Shown here piece by piece: positions 7,112-14,515 of a DNA stretch of 42,447 nucleotides; positions within the stretch are counted from its first letter, which is position 1; every line of letters starts with the position of its first letter. The position numbers and the translations under genes were made by a program. The notes beneath the pieces were generated by a model that made no database searches, was not told where the DNA came from, and saw only the letters and a list, made by a program, of their open reading frames with translations. Source of the stretch: Fibrobacter sp. (GTDB lineage Bacteria > Fibrobacterota > Fibrobacteria > Fibrobacterales > Fibrobacteraceae); contig JAGCGO010000096.1 of assembly GCA_017649565.1 (NCBI GenBank), forward strand, positions 1 to 42,447. The letters run 5' to 3'.

Positions 7112-7669
7112 ATGCCCGATTTCAACGCCTACATCACCGTCTGCCAGCTCATGCGCACGCATGGCGTCAAGGGCCATATCAAGGCGATGCCCCTGACCCA
7201 CGACATCACGCGCCACAAGAGCCTCAAGGCCGTAGCCGTGAAAAAGACGAACGGCGAGATCCTGGACCTCGAAATCGAGGAATCCAAGCAGGCCGGCGCG
7301 CTCTGGCTGATCAAGTTCAAGGGAATCGACACCCCCGAGGCGGCGAAGTTCCTGGTGAACGCCGACGTGATGATCCCGGAATCGGAGAGGCTCCCCGCCC
7401 CCGAGGGAGAATACTATATCGACGACCTCGCCGGTTTCCGCGTCAAGACGGAAGACGGACGCGAAGTCGGGGAAGTGCTCGAGGTGCAGGAACTCATGAC
7501 GGTCGACGCCTTCCACATCCAGTTCGACCCGGACATGCAACGGGAGTTCAGCAAGAAATCCATCCTCGCCCCGTGGATTGACGACTGCGTCAAGGAAGTG
7601 GACGAGCAGGGCCGGTTCATCGTCTGCGACTCGGACTACCTCAAGTCCCTGTGCCCGGAGGAAAGATGA
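7112..7669 (+). CDS. rimM: Ribosome maturation factor RimM
   Basis: Assists 30S maturation around the head domain together with S19. The 185-residue protein shows the N-terminal RimM beta-barrel (ITVCQLMRTHGVKGHIKAMPLT) and the C-terminal PRC-barrel region (EGEYYIDDLAGFRVKTEDG, later DVFHI-like TVDAFHIQFD and ILAPWIDDCVKEVD). Its stop overlaps the trmD start (ATGA at 7666-7669), so the two are translationally coupled. No Shine-Dalgarno and no promoter box are visible before it. The upstream gap is filled by repeat element A. Confidence 0.95.
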   Translation: MPDFNAYITVCQLMRTHGVKGHIKAMPLTHDITRHKSLKAVAVKKTNGEILDLEIEESKQAGALWLIKFKGIDTPEAAKFLVNADVMIPESERLPAPEGEYYIDDLAGFRVKTEDGREVGEVLEVQELMTVDAFHIQFDPDMQREFSKKSILAPWIDDCVKEVDEQGRFIVCDSDYLKSLCPEER

Positions 7670-8370
7670 TCATCGACTGCATCACCATATTCCCCGAGAT
7701 GTTCGCGCCCATGAAGAGTTCCATCATGGGTCGAGCCCAGGCCAAGGGCCTGTTCGAGTTCAACACGGTCTACCTGCGTGACTTCGCCATAAACGACTAC
7801 GGCCAGGTCGATGACGTTCCCTACGGGGGCGAACCGGGCATGGTGCTCCGGCCGGAACCGCTGGCCAAGGCCATCCGCAGCACGGGAGTCAAGGAAGACG
7901 GCGGCAAGGTCATCTACCTTACGGCCGACGGGGTCCCCCTCACCCACGCGATTGCCCAGGAGCTTTCCAAGGAAAACCACCTGGTGTTCGTCTGCGGGCA
8001 CTACAAGGGAATTGACGAGCGGATCCGAGAGTCCGAGGTCGACATGGAAATTTCCATTGGCGATTTCGTCGTCAGCGGGGGCGAACTGCCAGCCATGATC
8101 CTCACGGACGCGGTCGTCCGACTGGTGGACGGAGCCCTCGGACACAAGGAAAGCGGGGAAACGGACTCGTTCGCCCAGGGCGTACTGGGATGGCCGGTCT
8201 ACACCCGACCCGAGGAATTTGAGGGAAAAAAGGTGCCCGAAGTGCTGCTTTCGGGCCATCACAAGAACATTTCCGAGTGGAGACGCCAGGAATCGTTGAA
8301 AAGAACGCAAGAAAGGCGACCCGACATCTTTGAAAAACTGAAAATAAATACTAAATTTGGCGACAAATAA
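7666..8370 (+). CDS. trmD: tRNA (guanine37-N1)-methyltransferase TrmD
   Basis: Methylates G37 of tRNAs reading CNN codons, preventing +1 frameshifting; SAM dependent. This 234-residue SPOUT enzyme shows MIIDCITIFPEMF at the N-terminus, PYGGEPGMVLRPEPL, the knot-forming LVFVCGHYKGIDERI, SIGDFVVSGGELPAMILTDAV, and a C-terminal GWPVYTRPEEF / VLLSGHHKNISEWRR region. The start at 7666 (GGAGGAAAG upstream) overlaps the rimM stop by four bases. An in-frame GTG at 7651 would be earlier but lies before the Shine-Dalgarno. Confidence 0.97.
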   Translation: MIIDCITIFPEMFAPMKSSIMGRAQAKGLFEFNTVYLRDFAINDYGQVDDVPYGGEPGMVLRPEPLAKAIRSTGVKEDGGKVIYLTADGVPLTHAIAQELSKENHLVFVCGHYKGIDERIRESEVDMEISIGDFVVSGGELPAMILTDAVVRLVDGALGHKESGETDSFAQGVLGWPVYTRPEEFEGKKVPEVLLSGHHKNISEWRRQESLKRTQERRPDIFEKLKINTKFGDK

Positions 8371-8385
8371 AAAGAGGTACACACT

Positions 8386-8733
8386 ATGTCCCTGAATATC
8401 GAAGCAATCCAGAACGAAAACGTGAAGTCCGACATGCCGGATTTCCGCGCCGGCGACACCGTCACCGTGAACGTCAAGGTCATTGAAGGCACCAAGGAAC
8501 GTATCCAGCCGTTCAAGGGTGTCGTTATCCAGCAGAAGAATTCTGGTATCGGCAAGACTCTCACTGTCCGCAAGATGTCCGGCTCCGTTGCCGTCGAACG
8601 CATCTTCCCGGTCAACTCTCCCCGCATTGACTCCATCGAACTCGAACGCGCCGGTAAGGTCCGTCAGGCTCGCATCTACTACATGCGCAACCTCCGCGGC
8701 AAGGCTGCCCGTATCGACGAACGTCAGGCGTAA
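8386..8733 (+). CDS. rplS: 50S ribosomal protein L19
   Basis: Large-subunit protein at the 30S-50S interface. The 115-residue protein has the family signatures [28 protein letters not shown] and a C-terminal [23 protein letters not shown] stretch. It starts 15 nt after trmD with AAAGAGGTACAC as ribosome binding site. The codon use (GTC, CGT, AAG) is typical of highly expressed genes in this window. Confidence 0.97.
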   Translation: MSLNIEAIQNENVKSDMPDFRAGDTVTVNVKVIEGTKERIQPFKGVVIQQKNSGIGKTLTVRKMSGSVAVERIFPVNSPRIDSIELERAGKVRQARIYYMRNLRGKAARIDERQA

Positions 8734-8766
8734 TCAGTCTTGATTTCCGAAGGCGGTTATTTCCCG

Positions 8767-9681
8767 ATGGTTACGGGGGATTCCCGACAGCAAATTATCC
8801 CGCCCACGCGGATCCACGTGAAGGCGGGCTTTGTTGTATATTCCCCCGAGACTGGCGAACGTTCCATCATCATTTTGGATGAAGGTGAACTGACTGCAAT
8901 AGACACCGCGGACGGTGACCGCAAGGTGGTGTTCAAGATGCACCCCGGCGACCTGGTGGGAGTCGCCTCCCTGCTCGAACGGGAACCCTTCCACCTGACC
9001 ATCGAGGCGTCCAAGGATTCTGTCGTAACCTTGATTAACGAAGATTGCATGGAATCCGAGCTCAAGACGCTGCCGGTTTGGCTCCTGGCCGTCATCAGGA
9101 CTCTTTCCCGCAAGACACGCAAGCTCAAGGCTTCACTCTACGCTCCCGCGACATCCAACTCGCTCATGAGTCTCGCCGCATACTGCGGCAACCTTCCGGA
9201 GTTCACGGACATTCCCATGGACGACGTTATCCGCGAGTTCGGATGGCTCACGAAAGTCAAGGAAAGCAGCATCCAGGAAGACATCAAGGCACTCGCCCGC
9301 CGCCGCTTCATTGAACTGAAGAAGGATGGCTCAAAGGTAACGATCATGGTGCCCAACCCCTTCCTGCTGGAACTTTTCGTCGACTACCAGAGGTCCATCG
9401 AGCAAACCGGTTCCTGGGAACCGTTCAAACTTTCCATAATGCAGAAGAAGCTGCTCGTCACGCTGTCCACGACAAACAACAACATGGAAATGGACGGTCC
9501 GTCATGGCTCTCGTTCCTTGCCGAACGCGTCAAGGACATCAACGTGGCCGAATGGATAAGGATTCAGAAAATGGGTTGGTGCATCGAAACGGACAAGGGC
9601 ATGTTCCGAGTCAATTCCGAGAAGGTCAACTACTATCTTACCGCACTGCGGTTTGAAACCAATATCCGGGGGGTGCTGTAA
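8767..9681 (+). CDS. CRP-like cyclic nucleotide-binding-domain protein (first of pair)
   Basis: About 304 residues. The N-terminal third folds like a cNMP-binding jelly roll: an RIHVKAGFVVYSPETGERSIIILDEGEL run, then FKMHPGDLVGVASLLEREPFHLTIEA. The phosphate-binding cassette is degenerate: the Glu and Arg that contact cyclic nucleotides in CRP are not in place, so it may not bind cAMP or cGMP. The C-terminal 190 residues are helical, with winged-helix-like segments (about 130-200) but no classic CRP recognition helix that I can identify. It follows rplS by about 30 nt and is coupled to a paralog (TAATG overlap at 9679-9683). The ATG at 8767 is preferred (GAAGGCGG upstream); a TTG at 8740 is the alternative. 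Role unknown. Confidence 0.75.
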   Translation: MVTGDSRQQIIPPTRIHVKAGFVVYSPETGERSIIILDEGELTAIDTADGDRKVVFKMHPGDLVGVASLLEREPFHLTIEASKDSVVTLINEDCMESELKTLPVWLLAVIRTLSRKTRKLKASLYAPATSNSLMSLAAYCGNLPEFTDIPMDDVIREFGWLTKVKESSIQEDIKALARRRFIELKKDGSKVTIMVPNPFLLELFVDYQRSIEQTGSWEPFKLSIMQKKLLVTLSTTNNNMEMDGPSWLSFLAERVKDINVAEWIRIQKMGWCIETDKGMFRVNSEKVNYYLTALRFETNIRGVL

Positions 9682-10613
9682 TGCTCGTGACCGCCGGAGA
9701 ATACGTCTGCCTCGAAAGCGACAAGGCCAACACCCTCTTCATTGTCAAGAGCGGGATGATTGTCGCCGAAACCCAGAACCAGGGCTCTGGGGAACGCTAT
9801 ATCAATTTCGGTCCGGGTTCTATTATCGACGAACTCAGCCTGCTCGAAGGCGCACCCCGACAGTACACGCTCCGCGCCGCGGAACCTAGCGAACTCATCG
9901 TGATTTCCAGGGAGACGCTCAAGGACACGCTCGACCAAAAGCCTTCCTGGATTACAGCCATCCTGCAGTTCCTTTCCAAGCGTTTCCATATCGCCGAAGA
10001 GAACAAGCGCAAGAACGGGCTCATCCAGTCGCTGCCGCCGCTCCTGTACATCATATCCTCGAATCTCAAGCGTGCCAACACCGACAAGCTGGAAGTCGGC
10101 ACCCTGATCAAGGGACTCCAGGCTCTCGCGGGAACATCGGTCGAGAACGCGACACGCCTCCTCGACATTTTGCAGGAACTCGGCATCCTGAAGGTTCAAG
10201 ACAACGTAATCAGCACCTCCAGCCTGCAAATCGTAACGATACTTTACGAGACCATCAAGTACCGCGCCCTGACCAAGAAGGTATCGCCGAACATCCTGTC
10301 CATGACGGACCAGATGATTCTTTCCGCATTCCTGAAGGTCGCCCGCGAAAGCTCCTCGCCACGTCCCGGCGGAATCTGTACGGTCACGACAAAGCAGCTC
10401 TGCGACGAAGCCAAGAAATCCATGCACGGGTTCACCCTGACTACCCGCACCATGAGTTCGCTCGTCGAGCGCAAGCTGCTGTTCCCCTCGGCGACCTACA
10501 ACATCCACATGCCCATAGAGGAAATCCAGTTCTTCTACGCCGACTTCGACAAGATCCTCGACCTCATCGAGCTCAACCGCGTATTCCCGTTGCTCGATAA
10601 AAAGTTGATCTAG
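9681..10613 (+). CDS. CRP-like cyclic nucleotide-binding-domain protein (second of pair)
   Basis: A 310-residue protein paralogous to the preceding one. The cNMP-binding domain (about residues 1-105) shows VTAGEYVCLESDKANTLFIV, FGPGSIIDELSLLEG, then PRQYTLRAAEPSEL. Unlike its partner it keeps a Glu and an Arg near the phosphate cassette positions, so ligand binding is more plausible. A helical region follows with two possible winged-helix units, one around SMTDQMILSAFLKVARES and VTTKQLCDEAKKS. Its ATG overlaps the previous stop by one base, so both are made together, perhaps as a heteromer. The TAG stop is the first triplet of repeat element B. Function unknown beyond nucleotide sensing. Confidence 0.75.
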   Translation: MLVTAGEYVCLESDKANTLFIVKSGMIVAETQNQGSGERYINFGPGSIIDELSLLEGAPRQYTLRAAEPSELIVISRETLKDTLDQKPSWITAILQFLSKRFHIAEENKRKNGLIQSLPPLLYIISSNLKRANTDKLEVGTLIKGLQALAGTSVENATRLLDILQELGILKVQDNVISTSSLQIVTILYETIKYRALTKKVSPNILSMTDQMILSAFLKVARESSSPRPGGICTVTTKQLCDEAKKSMHGFTLTTRTMSSLVERKLLFPSATYNIHMPIEEIQFFYADFDKILDLIELNRVFPLLDKKLI

Positions 10614-10720
10614 GGGTTAGGATCTAGGGGCTAGGATCTAGGGAGCCGAAAGAACGGCCTTCGGCCTACAGACGAGAGAGGGTAACGGGGCAGGAGCCTC
10701 GAACCTCGAGCCTCATTTTT
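10611..10720 (+). repeat. Intergenic repeat element B
   Basis: Begins at the crp-like stop codon: AGGGGTTAGGATCTAGG (10612-10628) and CTAGGATCTAGGG, then a GGCC-TTC-GGCC hairpin (10656-10666), CGAGAGAGGGTAA (10673-10685) and a CTCGAACCTCGAG block (10693-10713). The last two are the inverse of parts of element A. The first block is shared with elements C and D. Confidence 0.75.
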
Positions 10721-10729
10721 CTATATTTA
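10699..10729 (+). promoter_or_regulatory. yajC promoter, -10 box adjoining repeat B
   Basis: TATATT (10722-10727) in context TATATTTA. At 17 bp upstream lies only a poor -35 (TCGAAC, 10699-10704), which falls inside repeat element B. The leader of about 30 nt precedes the ATG at 10767. Confidence 0.5.
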
Positions 10730-10766
10730 CCGCGAAACAATCAATCACCTTAAAACAAGGCTTATT

Positions 10767-11132
10767 ATGAAACTTTCCGCCCTTCTCGTGACTCTTTCCT
10801 CCATCGCTGCTTTCGCCGAGGACGCCGCTCCCGCCGCCGAACAGCCGAACGCGATCGCCAGCTTCCTCCCGCTCATTCTCCTCTTCGTCGTGATGTGGCT
10901 CTTCTTCATCCGCCCGAAGCAGAAGGAAATGAAGCAGATGGACGCCATGCGCAAGGCCCTCAAGAAGGGTGACAAGGTCATGACCGCCGCAGGCATCATC
11001 GGAACCGTTACCGCCATGGAAGAAGGCTCCAGCACCGTCACCATCCGTACGGCATCGACGACGCTTATCGACTTCGACAAGTCTGCCATCCTCCGCGTCT
11101 TGAACGCCGAAGCAAAAGCCGAAACAAAGTAA
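10767..11132 (+). CDS. yajC: Preprotein translocase subunit YajC
   Basis: Small inner-membrane accessory of the Sec translocon (SecDF-YajC). The 121-residue protein has a signal-like N-terminus (residues 1-18), a short Ala/Glu/Pro stretch, one membrane helix (about 30-48, LPLILLFVVMWLFFI) followed by the invariant RPKQKEMKQMDAM, and the GDKVMTAAGIIGTV core. The segment AEDAAPAAEQPNA before the helix is longer than in E. coli. It heads a compact operon with def, a SpoIID-like gene and a methylthiotransferase gene; secDF does not follow. Confidence 0.95.
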   Translation: MKLSALLVTLSSIAAFAEDAAPAAEQPNAIASFLPLILLFVVMWLFFIRPKQKEMKQMDAMRKALKKGDKVMTAAGIIGTVTAMEEGSSTVTIRTASTTLIDFDKSAILRVLNAEAKAETK

Positions 11133-11163
11133 TACAACGAACAGACAATAAAAAAGGCGACCC

Positions 11164-11709
11164 ATGGCATTGCTCCCCATCAGAACTTATGGCGATCCCG
11201 TTCTCCGGAAAAAGTCCGAGCCCATCTCGGAAATCACCCCGGAACTCCGCCAACTGGCACGCGACATGCTCGAGACGCTCTACGAATCCTCCGGTTGTGG
11301 ACTCGCAGCACCCCAGATAGGCAAGAACATCAGGCTGGTCGTTATCGACACGGCTATTCCCGACGAGGAAGAGCCGAAGCCCTACATCATGTTCAATCCC
11401 GAATGGGAACCCGAAACCGATGCCGAGATGGTCGACTATGACGAGGGCTGCCTTTCCATTCCCGATCTGTTCTGCAATGTCGTCCGCCCCAACAAGGTTG
11501 CGGTCCGCTTTTTCGACATCAACGGGGAACCGCAAGAAATCCGGAACTGCGAAGGATTGTTCGCCCGCTGTATCCAGCACGAATGCGATCACCTGAACGG
11601 GGACCTTTTCGTAGACAAGATTTCCACGTCCGACCGGACGCTGAATCAGTCCAAGCTACGCAAGATGGCCAAGGAAACCCAGGAAAAGCTCAAGAAGAAC
11701 AAGCGATAA
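11164..11709 (+). CDS. def: Peptide deformylase
   Basis: Removes the formyl group from the N-terminal Met of new proteins; metal-dependent hydrolase. All three motifs are present in the 181-residue protein: GCGLAAPQIG (44-53), EGCLSIP (94-100, metal-ligand Cys) and QHECDHLNG (138-146, two His ligands and the catalytic Glu). A Lys-rich tail (KLRKMAKETQEKLKKNKR) extends the C-terminus. It begins 31 nt after yajC and ends 18 nt before the next gene, so it belongs to that operon. Confidence 0.97.
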   Translation: MALLPIRTYGDPVLRKKSEPISEITPELRQLARDMLETLYESSGCGLAAPQIGKNIRLVVIDTAIPDEEEPKPYIMFNPEWEPETDAEMVDYDEGCLSIPDLFCNVVRPNKVAVRFFDINGEPQEIRNCEGLFARCIQHECDHLNGDLFVDKISTSDRTLNQSKLRKMAKETQEKLKKNKR

Positions 11710-11727
11710 CCGGGGCGACAAACTTTG

Positions 11728-13185
11728 ATGGGATTATTCCGAACAAGCTTAATCAGCGCAACATTCATTTTGGCACTGGCCCACGCCCAGGACGACGACG
11801 GATTCGACCTTCCGGAACTTCCGCCGCCGGCAGCAGAACAGCCTGCAAGCGTACAGCCCACAGACGAAACCGCCCCGAGCACGGAAGCGCCCGAAGCAGC
11901 ACCGGCGCAGGAAGACAACTATGCCGGTCCGCAGAATGATGCGATGGAAGCTCCGGAACCGGAACAGCCTGCCGTAGAACAGGTCGAGGCGGTACAGCCC
12001 GAGCAAGCCACGGCAGCGGAACCTGTCAGCGAAAGCGTGCCGGACAAGTTCGGCGACACTCCGCCCAAAATTCAAGTCAAGAAGTTTCCGGACAACCTGG
12101 ACCGTCCCGTACGCGTAGGCGTGTTCGTTGACGAGAAAAAGTTGTTCGTCAAACAAGGAAAACAGACTATCGCCATCACCGCCATCGGCAACCAGCTGGA
12201 AATCGAAAGCGACGGCACCAAGGAGATGGTGGACCAGCGCGAGTTCTACACCGACGAAAAGAAAAAGTGCCTGAACATCGCGCCCACGGAAAAGCAGCTG
12301 AAATCGTCCTGCTACCCCGGCTACTTTATCGTCAAGGCCGCAAAGAGCAAGGTCACCGCCATCAACGTCGTCGAAGTCGAGGACTACATCCGCGGAGTCA
12401 TCCCTTACGAAATCGGCAAGCTGGACAGCAGCCGCTTCGAAGCGCTCAAGGCCCAGGCAGTCGCCGCACGCACTTATGTATACAAGCATTTCAACAGCCG
12501 CGACGCACTCGGATTCGACGTATACGCCGACACCAAGGACCAGGTGTACATGGGCTACAAGAGCGCGACATCCCTGACCAACGCTGCAGTGAAGGCCACC
12601 GCGGGCGAGACCATGACATACAGGGGTGAATTCATCATCGCCTACTACCACTCCACTTGCGGAGGCAAGACCGAAACGACGGTGACCTGGGACAAGAAGA
12701 ACCAGCCCTACCTCAAGAGCGTTCCGGACCTGCGCCCCAATGGACAGCCCTGGTGCAACGAATCCAGCTACGGCAAGTGGGAACGCAAGTTCACCGACAA
12801 GGAACTGGTCGCGCTGTTCCAGCAGAACGGAAAGGAAGCCAAGGCGAAAGTCCCGAAATTCAAGAAGCTTAAGGACATCTCCATCAAGAAAAAGCTCCCC
12901 AGCGGGCGAATCTATACGCTGCAGGTCTCTACGGACAAGGGAACGTTCAAGGTCATGGGAGACAAGGTACGCTGGCTGTTCAAGCAGAAGGGAACAATCC
13001 TCCCCTCATCGCTGTTCACCATCACCCACAAGGGACAGTACTGGATACTTAGCGGCAAGGGCTTCGGCCATGGCGTCGGAATGTGCCAGATGGGCGCGCG
13101 TGCGAGGGCACAGGCCGGGCAAAGCTACCTCGACATCTTGAACCATTACTATCCCGGCATTACGCTGGAACGATTCGAGCACTAA
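11728..13185 (+). CDS. Secreted SpoIID/LytB-domain protein
   Basis: A 485-residue exported protein. Signal peptide at residues 1-20 (ending ALAHAQ), then a low-complexity Pro/Glu/Ala/Gln spacer to about residue 110, probably spanning the periplasm or wall. The SpoIID domain follows: VVEVEDYIRGVIPYEIG, FEALKAQAVAARTYVYKH, a YHSTCGGKTE motif and the C-terminal GKGFGHGVGMCQMGARA. In Bacillus, SpoIID is a peptidoglycan lytic transglycosylase and LytB stimulates an amidase; related proteins are frequent in non-sporulating bacteria. The ATG at 11728 is preferred over the adjacent TTG. The next gene starts after one base. Peptidoglycan remodelling is the likely role. Confidence 0.9.
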   Translation: MGLFRTSLISATFILALAHAQDDDGFDLPELPPPAAEQPASVQPTDETAPSTEAPEAAPAQEDNYAGPQNDAMEAPEPEQPAVEQVEAVQPEQATAAEPVSESVPDKFGDTPPKIQVKKFPDNLDRPVRVGVFVDEKKLFVKQGKQTIAITAIGNQLEIESDGTKEMVDQREFYTDEKKKCLNIAPTEKQLKSSCYPGYFIVKAAKSKVTAINVVEVEDYIRGVIPYEIGKLDSSRFEALKAQAVAARTYVYKHFNSRDALGFDVYADTKDQVYMGYKSATSLTNAAVKATAGETMTYRGEFIIAYYHSTCGGKTETTVTWDKKNQPYLKSVPDLRPNGQPWCNESSYGKWERKFTDKELVALFQQNGKEAKAKVPKFKKLKDISIKKKLPSGRIYTLQVSTDKGTFKVMGDKVRWLFKQKGTILPSSLFTITHKGQYWILSGKGFGHGVGMCQMGARARAQAGQSYLDILNHYYPGITLERFEH

Positions 13186-13186
13186 A

Positions 13187-14446
13187 ATGCAGGCGCCCCT
13201 CGTTGCAATCATCAGCCAGGGATGCGCCGCCAACTTCGGTGACGGAGAACGGATAGCCCGGGCGCTCGCCACAAAATTCCGCATCGCCTTCAGCCTGCCG
13301 ACCGGGGAGATTCCCGCCACCATCTACCTGAACATTTGCACGGCCAAGGGAATCGCAGGCGCCCTAAAGCTCCTACGGAAAACCATCGAGACATTCCCCG
13401 GAGTCCCCGTCTACATTACCGGATGTCCCACGAAGGATTTCCGCGAAGAAGCCCTAGGCATACTTCCCTCGCTGCAGTTCACGGACTTCACAGAAATTGA
13501 AAGCAAAATCGGAACAGACAGAGAATCCGACACAAGTTCATCCCCACTCCTGCGCACATCTCGCTTCACGGGCATCGTGAACATCGAGCAGGGATGCATG
13601 GACGCATGCGCATTCTGCAGCACGCATCTGGTCAAGGGACGGCTGCGCAGCTACTCTACGGAATCCATCACCGCACAAGTCCACAACCTGGTAAACAGCG
13701 GCTGCTCCGAAATTCTGCTGACCGGTCAAGACTGCGGCTGCTACGGATTCGACACGGGAACAAACCTCGCCGAACTCGTGCAGAACATACTCGTACACGT
13801 CCCGGGCGACTACAAGCTCCGCCTTGGAATGGGCAATCCCCGCCACCTGCTCACTTACGCAGACGCACTGCTGGATTGCTTTGCCGACAACCGCGTGTAC
13901 AAATTCATCCACCTGCCCGTACAGAGCGGCAGCGAACGCATACTCAAGGCAATGAACCGTCGACACACGGCACGCGACTACGCGTCCCTGGCCGAAATGT
14001 TCAACAGGCATTTCGACCGGTTCACGCTGAGCACGGACATGATCGTCGGATTCCCCGGCGAGACCGACGAAGACTTCAATGCCACACTCGACTTGCTCAA
14101 GGAAACGCGACCGACGGTCTGCAACATCACTCGCTTCGTCGCACGTCCCGGAACGCCGGCTTTCGTCCTGAACCGGGAAGCAGCAGTAAGCGATGCCGAA
14201 AAGCACCGGCGTTCGGCGGCACTCGCCCAGGCATTCCAGGAAATCGCCTGCGAAAACAACGCCCGCTGGATCGGCCACGAGACAGAAGTCCGGACCGAAA
14301 AGGAAGGACACCGCAGCGGCACCACTATCGCAAGGAACGAAGCCTACAACCCGGTCGCCATTCCCGGAAACTTTGCACCGGGACAGAAGATGTCCGTCCG
14401 CATCACGGGTGCCGAGCCTTTCGCACTCATCGCCGAGCCCCTATAA
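13187..14446 (+). CDS. Archaeal/eukaryal-type tRNA t6A37 methylthiotransferase (MtaB/CDKAL1-like)
   Basis: Radical-SAM enzyme, 419 residues, of the MiaB/RimO/MtaB superfamily that inserts methylthio groups (ms2t6A37 in tRNA for MtaB). The N-terminal UPF0004 domain carries three cluster cysteines (C13 in SQGCAANFGDGE, C51 in LNICTAKG, C80 in ITGCPTK). The radical-SAM CxxxCxxC is C137/C141/C144 in GCMDACAFC. Wording such as LTGQDCGCYGFDTGTNL, LRLGMGNP, VYKFIHLPVQSGSE, STDMIVGFPGETDEDF and NITRFVARPGT matches the archaeal and CDKAL1 subgroup more closely than bacterial MtaB or MiaB. That placement is from memory of motifs. A TRAM-like tail follows. It is the last gene of the yajC operon. Confidence 0.85.
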   Translation: MQAPLVAIISQGCAANFGDGERIARALATKFRIAFSLPTGEIPATIYLNICTAKGIAGALKLLRKTIETFPGVPVYITGCPTKDFREEALGILPSLQFTDFTEIESKIGTDRESDTSSSPLLRTSRFTGIVNIEQGCMDACAFCSTHLVKGRLRSYSTESITAQVHNLVNSGCSEILLTGQDCGCYGFDTGTNLAELVQNILVHVPGDYKLRLGMGNPRHLLTYADALLDCFADNRVYKFIHLPVQSGSERILKAMNRRHTARDYASLAEMFNRHFDRFTLSTDMIVGFPGETDEDFNATLDLLKETRPTVCNITRFVARPGTPAFVLNREAAVSDAEKHRRSAALAQAFQEIACENNARWIGHETEVRTEKEGHRSGTTIARNEAYNPVAIPGNFAPGQKMSVRITGAEPFALIAEPL

Positions 14447-14475
14447 AAAGCAATCGTTTTTCTGCCATAAAAAAA

Positions 14476-14503
14476 ATCCCGGACAACGCCGGGATCTTCT
14501 TTT
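14476..14503. terminator. Bidirectional terminator
   Basis: ATCCCGG (14476-14482), loop ACAACG, CCGGGAT (14489-14495), then CTTCTTTT. An A-run on the left side serves the opposite strand. It separates two convergent genes. Confidence 0.85.
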
Positions 14504-14515
14504 AAAAGCTATACC

